NCBI RefSeq assembly: GCF_030035675.1
Contig: NC_084487.1
Location: forward strand, 94,746,486 to 94,810,485
Source of the DNA: Rhineura floridana
Taxonomy: Eukaryota; Chordata; Lepidosauria; Squamata; Rhineuridae
Reading direction: 5' to 3'
Length of the DNA stretch: 64,000 nt
Shown here: positions 55,301 to 64,000 of the stretch, piece by piece
Position numbering within the stretch: the stretch's first letter is position 1
How the letters are laid out: every line of letters begins with the position of its first letter
Program-made: the position numbers and the translations under genes
The notes under the pieces: model-generated
Seen by the model: the letters and a program-made list of their open reading frames with translations, nothing else
Database searches by the model: none
What the model was told of the DNA's origin: nothing

Positions 55301-58300
55301 TAATCTGTCCTTGCCTCTCATTTCCTCTTCTTTTGTACAATAAGGCACACCATATGTTAATGCACTCTTCACCCTTTGATTGCTTCCTGCCTTGTTCTCC
55401 AGTCCCCAATTCAACCATGCTTCCTTCCCACTCCTCTTACCTGTAGCATTTGTTACCTAATTCACTGTTCTTCAGCCGTGGATCCCCAAATGTTCTTGGA
55501 CTACAACTCCACCCATCCCCATCCATCTTAGCCACTGGGCAAGGGATCATGGGAGTTGTAGTCCAACAACATCTGGGGATGCAAAGTTGAAGAACACTGA
55601 TCTAATTCATTTCATTTGGTCACTGAGGACTGATTCCAGCACTAACTTCTAGAACAGGGTCGGGGAATCTGTGGGTTTCCAGATGTTGTTGGACTCCATC
55701 TCCCATCATCCCCAGCCAGCATGACCAATGTCCATTATGGGATTATAGATTATGGCAGTTGTAGTCCAGCAATATCCAGAGGCCCACAGATTCTATAGCC
55801 AGGCCTACTCCTGCAAAAACATGTACTTTCTTAGACATTCCAAACCTGCAAAGACTCATTGGCTTCTCCTAATTATCTTTTCCAGGACTGGCACTAGGAG
55901 GCAGCCAGGTTGGGACCTGACTGAGGACTCTCCTTAGGGTGGGAGGGTACCGCTCCCCTTCTGTGATCTGCGGCAGGGTTGGCTCCCAACCCTGCCACGG
56001 ATTTCAGACAGGGAGTTCCCAGACACCCCCCTACAGTCAGTGAGGGCTTCAATAAGCCCGCCCGCATGCCCCACCTACCTCTCTCATCCCTGTGAATGAC
56101 ATGTGCACTGCATGCGTATGCCTACCATCAACCAAGATGGCAGCGGAGGCTTCCTTAAGGAGCTGACGCCCCTGCTGCTAGCTTGGTTTATGGCAGGCAT
56201 GTACGCACACAGTATACATCATTTACAGAGACAATAAAGATAGGTGGGAGGCATGGGTGGGTTTATTAACCCTGTGCTGCCTGTAGGGAGGGATTGGGCT
56301 ATGGCACTGTGGGCCCCAAACAGGCTGGTGCCCAAGGACCCAGGCATGCCTGGTGCCAGCCCTGATCTTTCACACCCTGGTAGGGTTTATTTATTTATTT
56401 ATTATTTAATTTGTATCCTGTCCTTCCTCCCAGGGCGGCAAACAAAGCACTAAAAACATTTTAAAACATCATAAAAACAGATCTTAAAATACATTAAAAC
56501 AAAACAGCGTTAAAAACATTAAAAAAATTTTAAAGGGTTAAAAACATTATTAAAAAACATATTAAGCAATTCTAACACAGACTCAGACTGGGATAGGTCT
56601 CAGCCTAAAAGACTTGTTGAAAGAGGAAAGTCTTCAAAAGGTGCCGAAAAGATAACAGAGATGGCGCCTGCCTAATATTGAAAGGGAAGGAATTCCACAG
56701 GGTAGGTGCTTTTTATGCCAACTGTGGTGAAACATATGTGTCCCTGTATGACTTGTTCTTTAGCTCTGTTCCTGGAAAGATGTATACTTCCTTCTAAATT
56801 AAAAACAAAATGAAAACAGCCCTGGCAGCTAGTTCTGTATGGTGATTTGGAATCTTTTGATATAGAGTAGTTAAGAAATATTGTGAATAAGTAACATCAA
56901 CATAGAAATATTATAAATAAACAACAACAATTTAAATTTAAATCCTGCGCTCCCTCCCAAGGGAGCCCAGGGCAACAAACAATGGAACAACACAATTAAA
57001 AATATATATAAACAAAATAGCCTCACAACTGATAATTTCAAAGTTTTCAGAAACAACATCTTCCAACCATCAAATGTCAGGATGAAGAGGAATGCTTTAA
57101 AATTTTTAATTCTGCCTGAATGTTAAAACACACCTCAGGGAGGACATTCCCTAAGGGGAAGAACTCTACCAAGAAGGCCCTGTCATGGGTCAGTGCCGGG
57201 GGGGCAGCCCCAGTGGTGACACCACCAACAGACCTCCCCCCTCAATCATAAGGCCCAAGCGTATAGCACAAAGCTCTGCTTGGTGGGCTTCCCATAGACA
57301 TCTGGTTGGCCGCAGTGAGAAAAGGTTGCTGGACTAGATAAACCACTGGCCAGACCAAGCAGGCTCTTCTTATGTTCCTATATTTATTATAGTTGGGTAG
57401 AAGAGAGGATTTAAGATTTAGTAGTGCTGCAGGGGTAAAAAATGTTGAATACAATGAAATAGTTAAAAAAAGCTAGAAGTGAACTGAACAAGATATACTG
57501 TAAACACACATTAAATCAATTACTGTATAATCAAATCAAATTATTGCAGTCTAATTCAAGCCACTGTCCTAAGAGAAGCCATAATTTCCTTTTATATTCC
57601 TCCTGCCCCCCACTGCCACCCTTCTTCTGCACATCTTGTAGTGTTCACAATAAACAAAATTATACTTCAAGCTTCTGTATCTTTACAAATTTCCTAGAAG
57701 AGGGAATTTCCTAGAAAAGGCAATTTCACTACATCCAGCTTTTCTCACCCTTGCATGGCATACCTTTTAAAGCACTGTGATACCACTTTAAACAGTCATG
57801 GCTTCCTGCAAAGAATCCTGGGAAGTGTAATTTATTAAGGGTGCTGAGAGTTGTTAGGAGACCCCTATTCCTCTTCCAAAGCTACAATTCCCCAAGTTCC
57901 CTGGGAAGAGGAATTGATTGTTAAAACACTCTGGAAACTGTAGTTCTGGGAGGGGAATAGGGGTCTCCTAATAACTCCCAGCACCATTAACAAACTACAT
58001 TACCCAGGATTCTGTGAATGTGGCCCTCACCTGCCCCAAACCACTTTTCTCCTCAACTGTTTAGGATACAGAAGGTCTGTTCTTCCTTAAGCAAGATAAA
58101 TGTGTCGGTAGAAGAAACATCAAACACATCTGGAAATGTAATATTAAAAAATGATTTTTTTTACTGATCTCATAGACTTTTGGGGTGTCACAATATATGG
58201 GAGCCATTTTAATATGCTATATTAGTGGTAATAGAGAAGGCATGAGGAGTGCTTTCACGTGATTTGCAATGTCTTATTTTTTCTACTTGCTTTGTCAAGG

Positions 58301-58704
58301 TCAACTGTACAAAGGTGAAACAATTCATTGCTTCCAAGTTAGGTTTCTACATTGTCAATGTAACCAAAGCAGCAGAGGTATGCAGCTGGCATCTTTGTCA
58401 CAACAACGGGAGGTGCGTACGAAGAAATTGGAAAGCTTTGGACTACCTTCATTTAAATCCCCATAACTTTCAAATAGATGCCTCAGAAGACCTGGGATTT
58501 ACTGTGAGTGGAGAAGCATCACTTACTGACGTTCAAATGATGGCAGAGAAATTCACCTGCCATTGTTATCAAGGCTTTGAAGGCCTTGATTGTTTGGAAA
58601 TTACAACTACAGGCAAACAACCAGGATGTTCAGCCAACTTACTCTCATCTGGAATAATTGTTGTGATCAACTTGGCTTCCTTAATCTTTTTATTTCTGTC
58701 CTAA
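51399..58704 (+). CDS. HYAL4: Hyaluronidase-4 (three coding exons)
   Basis: Coding exons 51399-52316, 53568-53657 and 58300-58704, phase 0, 470 aa. The sequence closely follows mammalian HYAL4 from memory: [54 protein letters not shown] and [15 protein letters not shown]. The catalytic pair is D133/E135 in [10 protein letters not shown]. Mammalian HYAL4 prefers chondroitin sulfate. Here residue 251 is Gly in PSIG, where HYAL1/PH-20 types have the substrate Tyr, which fits altered specificity. The C-terminus ends in a hydrophobic stretch ([17 protein letters not shown]), the usual GPI-anchor signal. The start is uncertain: 51399 gives homology across VHFTTW, but an acceptor-like 'cccagcag' at 51403-51410 would make the ATG at 51429 the start. 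Confidence 0.95.
52317..53567. other. HYAL4 intron 1
   Basis: 1,251 bp. A (TGAA)n-like run near 52702-52720 is followed by possible LINE 3' sequence. No exon seen. Confidence 0.6.
53568..53657 (+). CDS. HYAL4: HYAL4 coding exon 2 (90 bp)
   Basis: Acceptor 'tttccaatgtag', donor 'gtaaacca'. Translates [17 protein letters not shown] then [13 protein letters not shown], almost the human HYAL4 sequence as recalled. Confidence 0.95.
54531..54557 (-). ncRNA. Hammerhead-ribozyme-like motif, left arm
   Basis: On the minus strand: CTGATGA, then stem II AGCCC-TTGAT-GGGCT, then GAAAC. GCGTTGGG follows, and CCC lies directly before CTGATGA, so a 3-bp stem I (CCC/GGG) is possible. Stem III would be the palindrome ACGCGT, workable only as a dimer. 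Confidence 0.65.
54660..54687 (+). ncRNA. Hammerhead-ribozyme-like motif, right arm
   Basis: CTGATGA (54660-54666), stem II 54668-54672 with 54678-54682, loop TTGAT, then GAAA (54683-54686). The base before the core is A here rather than C, weakening stem I compared with the left arm. Confidence 0.65.
54840..55160. repeat. DNA-repeat fragment
   Basis: 'gtgtgtgtagaaactagcc' and 'tgaaatgtgtccttgaac' are shared with 17330-17560. Probably part of a non-autonomous DNA element. Confidence 0.45.
55468..55603. mobile_element. hAT MITE
   Basis: 'tcttggactacaactccac' mirrored by 'gggagttgtagtccaacaac', with 'gttcttcagcc' and 'gaagaac' ends. Confidence 0.65.
55652..55797. mobile_element. hAT MITE
   Basis: 'gatgttgttggactccatct' mirrored by 'gcagttgtagtccagcaat'. 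Ends 'aatctgtgggtttcc' and 'ggcccacagattc'. Confidence 0.65.
55883..56364. mobile_element. hAT-type MITE, 482 bp
   Basis: Terminal inverted repeats 'caggactggcac' and 'ggtgccagccctg'. Flanking octamers 'atcttttc' and 'atctttca' are an imperfect target duplication. The interior is GC-rich. Confidence 0.7.
56385..56720 (-). mobile_element. L2 LINE 3' fragment
   Basis: On the minus strand the 5' end reads [18 protein letters not shown] then FLFQQVF, matching the L2 C-terminus LWNSLPQDLRHASSL...WLFQQAF. A 'tgggaggaaggacaggata' tail follows. Confidence 0.8.
56925..57190 (-). mobile_element. Second L2 LINE 3' fragment
   Basis: Minus strand reads [18 protein letters not shown] near 57180-57125, followed by the LINE tail 'ctcccttgggagggagcgcag'. 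57191-57774 has no recognised feature. Confidence 0.65.
57775..58030. mobile_element. Palindromic MITE ('accatacatttattcc' family), shortened
   Basis: 'ccactttaaacagtcatgg', 'aaagaatcctgggaagtgt' and 'taacaaactacattaccca' match 10085. The outer ends are lost. Confidence 0.65.
58300..58704 (+). CDS. HYAL4: HYAL4 last coding exon (EGF-like domain and GPI signal)
   Basis: Acceptor 'ctttgtcaag' at 58290-58299. Starts VNCTKVKQF and carries [12 protein letters not shown] and [12 protein letters not shown]. The final 18 residues are hydrophobic. The stop is at 58702-58704. No AATAAA is visible in the first few hundred bases downstream. Confidence 0.93.
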   Translation, partial: VNCTKVKQFIASKLGFYIVNVTKAAEVCSWHLCHNNGRCVRRNWKALDYLHLNPHNFQIDASEDLGFTVSGEASLTDVQMMAEKFTCHCYQGFEGLDCLEITTTGKQPGCSANLLSSGIIVVINLASLIFLFLS

Positions 58705-59062
58705 AAGTCAGATTTCATTGAGTTCCTCAAAGATTTGTCACATCAGAAGGTATTTAAAAACTGATTGTCCTACGCAGTTTAACTTTCAAGTCAACATGCA
58801 TAGGTTTGGAGCCACAGACAAAAGCAAGGTAGATAAAATTTCCTAAGTGGATTAGCTGCAGAAAGTATCATATGGAGAGTCTTTAGAACATCATCAGCAC
58901 CAGTGGCCTGCAGGAATGTCTGATAGTGTCACAGAAACTATTAACCTGATGCAGATGAGCATCATGACAAGTCAAACTATATTGTTTTCATTACAGCATA
59001 GTTCAGTGTCCCAGCTGAAAACGTTTCTGATGGCCTTCATGGGGATGGTGAAATGTGTAGAC

Positions 59063-59462
59063 TAGGGATGGGTGAGAAATTTGATTCAGTTCACATTTCC
59101 AGCTGATCTATCAAATTTGCACTTTCCAAAATAATATGAGAACCAAAACACAGACATCCTTCAAAGTCTGCACTTATTTGAATTTTCTGATACAGTTTGC
59201 CAACCAAACAACGTTTACAAACTTGCGATTATCAAGGAAAAGTGTGCATAAAGGGGGTTGGACTTGATGGCCTTATAGGTCCCTTCCAACTCTTCTGTTC
59301 TATGATTCTATGAAATATATGAGTGAAACTAACATACAAAAATGCATTAGATGAGGAGAAATGGCATGAAAAAATGTGTACATTAGTCAAAACTGCCTAC
59401 AAAAATTAATTTATTAGGAAAAATTCATACTAAAACGCTAGATAATTTTCATGACCAACCCT
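59063..59462 (+). repeat. 'gggatggg' MITE-like repeat, interrupted by CR1
   Basis: Begins 'tagggatgggtgagaaattt'. A CR1 terminus splits it at 59252-59312, and the 'gcatgaaaaaatgtgta' interior resumes after it. 58705-59062 shows nothing recognised. Confidence 0.5.
59252..59312 (+). mobile_element. CR1 3' end fragment inside a MITE
   Basis: 'gggggttggacttgatggcc' to 'ttctatgattctatg', the standard CR1 terminus. Confidence 0.85.
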
Positions 59463-59579
59463 GGTTCAAGTAAGCAGGTATAGGATTGTGGCCTTAACCC
59501 GAGTTCACAGAAGGAAAGTTTATTGTCTCCACATTTCCCCTGTGCCTTTAAAAGCCTCCTGAACATTATGGGAATAGGG

Positions 59580-60560
59580 CAGGGGTGTGGAATTTCTGGC
59601 CCGCGGACCAAATGCCAGGTCTCCCCATTTGGCCTGCAAGTAGGGTTGCCAGGTTCATGGCCTGAGACTGATCCTGTATCTTTAGGAGAAGAGAAAGTCA
59701 GCCAAGTGCAGGTGTTCTTGCAACACTATAATGAGAAAAACCACAAGGTGGAATTCTCCCTTCTCCCTGCACAACTTTTAAAGATACAGAAGACCTCTTG
59801 GAGGCAACCAAGTGGTCTTCTGTATCTTTAAATGTTGTGCAGGGGGAAGGAAGAATTCCTCCTTGTGGCTTCTCTTATTACAGTGTTGCAAGAATACCTG
59901 CACTTGGCTGACTTTCTCTTCTCCTAAAGATACAGGATCAGGATCAGGCCATGAACCTGGCAACCCTACCTGTGAGGCTGTTTTGGGCAACTCATGCCCA
60001 TCTGTCCTACATAGGACAGGTAAGGATAGGACTTCACAGGAATAATCAGGAGCTTAAAGTGAGTTCCAGGTTGGTCATTTGTGGGCTCCCACCACCCATC
60101 AGTTGATGGGCGGTGGAAGTGTGCCTTGCTCCCGAAGGGGGAAATGTATTCCATTGAAACCACTGTTAAAATGGAGGGAGGAAATCTCCATTTAGCTGTG
60201 TTTTCAATGGAAATTGCTTCTCCCTCCCAGTGCTGCTTTTTGAACTTCCAAAAACTGGTGGTTCAAAGAGCAGCACATGGCTGTTTGAAAGCCTTTTGGC
60301 AAACAGCCCCACACTGCTCTTTGAACCTCCAGTGTTCAGAGTTTTGAAGAGCAGCACAGGGCTTTTAAACAGCTCCGGGCTGTGCTTTGAAGTTCCAATA
60401 ACAGGGGCTTCAAAAGTGCAGCATCACCTGACATCATAGTGACATTAGGTGATTGACAGGTGGGCAGCCTCCCCCTGTCAAATTTGGCTATCCAAAGGTG
60501 GAGAGTTAAGAATGTGGCTTGCCAACCAGGAAAGGTTCTCTACCCTTGACATAGGAGCTG
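59580..60560. repeat. DNA element interrupted by a palindromic MITE
   Basis: Left end 'gcaggggtgtggaatttctg' and right end 'aaaggttctctacccttgac' look like inverted termini of one ~650-bp element. The MITE at 59641-59968 inserted into it. Internal GC-rich repeats ('cagcac', 'gggctt') have no coding potential that I recognise. Confidence 0.5.
59641..59968. mobile_element. Palindromic hAT-type MITE
   Basis: Same family as 41458. Flanked by 'cctgcaag' (59633-59640) and 'cctgtgag' (59969-59976), an 8-bp duplication with two mismatches. Confidence 0.85.
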
Positions 60561-61611
60561 CTGGGAATCTTCCAACTGCCTAGAGAGGAGGAAATCACCC
60601 AAAATTACGCTTGAATCCTAAATAAATTAACTTAAACTTGTTTCCCATCTTCACCTTCCTTCTTTAGCCTGTACCCCATATTCCATCCCACTCCAGTGAG
60701 GTTTTTGGGGGGTTCGGGGGTCACATACAAATGAATTTGGTGGGAAGGAGAGAGCAAAAAATATTTCTTTTGTGAACCTGAAGTTAATTTATCTTAGGAT
60801 CAAAGCCACTTTTTTATATATTATTGCAGAGAAACAGGCAAGCATCTTTGCCTGTGTTACACTCTCAGTAGAGACTGCATCCTTTACATGTCGACTCAGA
60901 AGCAAGACCTATTGAGTTCAATAGGACTAACTCCCAGGGAATGATTTTATTGGAATTGTCCTGTTTGAGACAATTTTGAGAAACTGGAAAAAATGAAATA
61001 GTTACATTTAAACAATGCTAGATGGTTTAATATTTTCCAGCATTATTATGCTTTCTGCATTAAAATAGGAAAATCTATCATTGCTCTTAAAACATTTGGG
61101 CATTACAAAAGTTTTGGTTTAGGAAACTCAGCATTTTCTGTCTTCTATGACTGATAGTTACCCTGATTCTTCGTGCAATTAGAAAGGCTTTTATTAACTG
61201 TGAAATAAATATTGATCAAACAGAGAGGGAATAAGATGAATAGTTTCACAATCCAGCAAATTCATTTGGAATATTCCCATCCTTCAGGGCAGGGCCATGT
61301 CTTTTAGAGCCCTCTATAAATTAGGGCTGCAAAATATCATCAGTTTAATTGGGAGATTAATTAACTAAAGCTTAATTGTAGCATTACAATCATTACACTG
61401 CTTGGTTATATGGCATCTTGAGTCTTTGATGGAAATGTAATAGACAAATGCTGTAGACAACAAATAATGAAGCTTAACTTGATTTATTTGATTAATTGAT
61501 GGAGGCATTTAATTGGCAAGTTAGCATTAAAATGCTACTAAACACACATTATCAAGCAATTTATTTATTTATTACTAAAAACTGGACTAGATCTAACAAG
61601 TTGCAGGAGGG
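60561..61611. other. Unassigned spacer
   Basis: AT-rich. The squamate motif 'aggactaactcccaggga' lies at 60921-60940. No gene seen. Confidence 0.35.
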
Positions 61612-61988
61612 CACGGCTGGATTAAGCTGAGGAGGGCCCCTAGGCTGATTCTGAGCCGCCCGCTGTCCCGCCCCATCCCATCCCCCTCGCTTCACCTACC
61701 TTTCTGCTTTTTTTGCGGCTGCGCACACTGTGTAGGAAGGTTTGCCATCAATCAAGATGGTGGCAGAGGCTTCAGCCCCTTGGGGAAACCTCGGCCGCCA
61801 TCTTGATTGATGGCAAACCACAAAAAACAGCGGAGAAAAAGGTAAGTGAAGTGGGAGGATGGCGGGCGGTTCAGAAGCTCTCGTCCTGCAATCCGCAGCT
61901 CCTGTCCTGCTTCTGCGGATCGCGGGCCCCCAAGAGCTCCGGGCCCCTAGACTTCAGCCTACTAAGCCTAATGGATAATCCGGCCCTG
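61612..61988. mobile_element. hAT MITE with perfect 8-bp target duplication
   Basis: 377 bp with ends 'cacggctggatta' and 'taatccggccctg'. Flanked by 'caggaggg' on both sides (61604-61611 and 61989-61996). The inner part has a long inverted pair around 'gccatcaatcaagatgg' and 'ccatcttgattgatggc'. Confidence 0.9.
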
Positions 61989-62054
61989 CAGGAGGGTAGA
62001 TGTCAACTGAATATTCAGATAAAATTCTTGATGGTAAGAGCATTTTTATAATTG

Positions 62055-62217
62055 AACCTATTATCTGAAAGAGTGATGGGTTCTCCATTGCTGAAGGTCT
62101 TCAAGCAGAGGTTGGACAGCAATCTGCTGTGGATGTTCTAGCTCTGGATTTCCTGCACAGAGCAAGAGGTTGAACAAGATGACTTCCAAAGCCCCCTCCA
62201 AATCTATGGTTCTAAGT
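62055..62217 (+). mobile_element. CR1/L3-type LINE 3' remnant
   Basis: 'ttctccattgctgaaggtct', 'aagcagaggttggacagcaa' and 'tctatggttct' match the diverged CR1 end. Old. Confidence 0.75.
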
Positions 62218-63554
62218 AATCCGAAGCATGATTCATACCTTTGTTTATTTACTGAATCTGCACAGCCCTCCAATTAACATATCTTCTCTGTTAACCAAAG
62301 GAGAGAAGCAGACTGAGTGGACCATGTGTCTTCATGTGTATAGCTGTATATCTGGGAGCATGCTTTTTGTTTTTCTAAAGAGAGAAAGAAAATAAAAGCC
62401 ATTACCCCTTTCATGTTTGAGAATGTTCATTTGCATAATGTGACTCCAATGTAAGTAGCTTGTTTTATAAGACACGGGTCAGTGCCTGAACATGAAGTTG
62501 AGTGCAGAAAGTCATTATGTAAATAAAAAGTGATATTAAAAAAAAACTATTAAAGATATGGACATAACTACACATACAGTAGAGTACAAACATTTTAAAC
62601 CTCATAAGGAAGTAGCCAGGAAGGTGTTTCTTTATTTTAATCGAGGACATAAAAACATAGGGCTTGGTTCAGCCACAATGAACTCACAATGGTTTCCGTG
62701 GGAGATACTGTTTCCATTTGGTTGGTAAGGAGTAAAATTGCTTTGTAACTCCATGATACTATGGGGCAACTTGGAGATTTGCAAGCACCTTTGTAGTCAA
62801 GCAGACCTCTGAACACATCAGTCAGTTCAAACAGGGGGGTGACCTCCAACTGGTGTGGGTAATTCTTTTTTCTTTTTATTGTTAACAGTGAAATATATAA
62901 TTCCAATGCAGAAAAAAGTAAGTAATTAAAAAATTGGGAAATACAGACATTGATAAAAAAGTCAAGCACTAGAGGGCAGCAAACAGATGAAATATAAACG
63001 TGTCTCACAACTGAGCATAAAAAATGGGATTCTATTTGTAGGTTTTGCCTGTGTCTTCAATTTCCCCCCCAATGGCATGTCCAAACTGGAGCTTTTGCAC
63101 ACATCTCTTTCACATGAAGAAAGCATAGGGTTTTGAGAAATCTTATTTCAACATAAATCATGAGGGGATTTGCTCACTAACCAGACTCTGGAATGTAACC
63201 TGATGACAGGGTCCGTTGTACATCCCACTGCAGGTAGGTGTGAGCCAATTGCATGGATTTTCCCAAAGAAACTGGCACTTCCACCTTGATCCTCTTTGGA
63301 TCCAAGAAATGACTGGCTTGTTTCAAACATAACTTTCTTGGGCAAAGTGACAGAGTAGGATATGATAGATTTTGACTTTTAAAGCACTGTACAGCTTAGG
63401 TCCTAACTATCTGAAGAATGGTTAAAATTTATTTGATGTGCATGCTATGTATAGAGCTGGTAAAATCTATGATCAGGAAGTGATACGTTATTCCCCCCCC
63501 CCACAGGATTAAGCTGCTTAACTGTGGCTTGTTACTTTCCCAGAGTAGTGCCAC
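62218..63554. other. Unassigned spacer
   Basis: No gene or RNA recognised. Short open frames here lack domains. Confidence 0.35.
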
Positions 63555-63604
63555 TAGGGTTGCCAGGTCGGAACCATCCAAAAACCTGAGAAAATGGGGG
63601 CGGG
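63555..63604 (+). mobile_element. Single end of the 'tagggttgccagg' MITE family
   Basis: Starts 'tagggttgccaggtcgg', like 41458 and 59641, and runs straight into the 23-bp array. The opposite end is not found. Confidence 0.5.
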
Positions 63605-63712
63605 CCCTAGTGACGTCACGGGGCGGACCTTAGTGACGTCACGGGGCGGACCTTAGTGACGTCACGGGGCGGACCTTAGTGACGTCATGGGGCGGACCCT
63701 AGTGACATCATT
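63605..63712 (+). repeat. 23-bp tandem array of CRE palindromes
   Basis: Five units of the form 'ccttagtgacgtcacggg' plus 'gcgga'. TGACGTCA starts at 63611, 63634, 63657 and 63680. The fifth unit has TGACATCA at 63703. Units are contiguous. TGACGTCA is the consensus CREB/ATF site. Confidence 0.9.
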
Positions 63713-63869
63713 AAACATGATACATTGTATCAACCACAGTTGCTTGGAGCATACCATTAAAAAAAAAATTCTCTGGAGATTAAAATAGAAATCTTACCTA
63801 AAATAGGGTGTTCCTAGGTCCATCTGAAGTGACAAGGTCATTCTTTCTCACAAGCTTAGGGTGATGCAA

Positions 63870-64000
63870 AATGGAAATGGACTGCCTTCAAGTTGATCCC
63901 AGATAGGGTCTTCATGGTAAGCAGTATTCAGACAGAGGTGGTTTACTATTGCTGTCCTCTGAGCCTGAGAGGCAGTGACTGGCCCAAGGTCACCCAGTGA
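63870..64000 (-). mobile_element. tRNA-derived SINE, cut by the window edge
   Basis: 'atggactgccttcaagttga' to 'caaggtcacccagtga', as at 11375, with a small internal deletion. Confidence 0.75.

Noticed and set aside
63605-63712. Regular short direct repeats resembling a CRISPR array
   Set aside because: The repeats are contiguous with no spacers, and the window is vertebrate.

Overview
The window is nuclear DNA from a squamate reptile, most probably a lizard. The evidence is a single locus of intron-containing hyaluronidase genes set in a dense mixture of L2, CR1 and L1 LINEs, Sauria-type tRNA-derived SINEs and hAT/Tigger-like MITEs. The genes at the left read closely, from memory, like snake venom hyaluronidase. 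Species cannot be fixed from the sequence.

Genes: three complete GH56 hyaluronidase genes lie on the + strand, each with a ~920-bp first coding exon, a 90-bp exon and a final exon with an EGF-like domain. Copy A (6052-11249, 475 aa predicted) and copy B (19225-25092, 450 aa) are a tandem pair, about 99% identical in exon 1 and nearly as similar in much of the intron sequence. Both are venom-type/PH-20-like secreted enzymes. A third, broken copy survives only as an orphan last exon (27666-27978). HYAL4 (51399-58704, 470 aa) lies downstream, with a C-terminal hydrophobic tail that suggests a GPI anchor. This matches the HYAL4/SPAM1 hyaluronidase cluster of other vertebrates. All three intact genes keep the D-x-E catalytic pair (D133/E135).

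Layout: 1-4990, two L2-clade LINE pieces; 4990-11144, duplication unit A; 11250-18150, spacer with a SINE, a decayed hAT transposase, a CR1 tail and a Tigger-like MITE; 18154-25062, duplication unit B; 25100-28870, spacer plus the orphan exon and a SINE-bounded inversion; 28870-31365, an L2 LINE with a long open ORF2; 31730-51398, repeat-rich DNA with a nested fold-back element (holding a solo LTR and an ORF1-only L1), a minisatellite and several palindromic MITEs; 51399-58704, HYAL4, whose second intron holds a 407-bp element with two inverted hammerhead-ribozyme-like motifs; 58705-64000, repeats, ending in a 23-bp tandem array of CRE palindromes.

How the genes work together: all encode endo-hexosaminidases of hyaluronan or chondroitin. 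The duplicated pair probably supplies soluble enzyme and HYAL4 a membrane-anchored, chondroitin-leaning enzyme. The most notable signals are the very recent, mosaic venom-type duplication and the hammerhead-bearing inverted retroelement.
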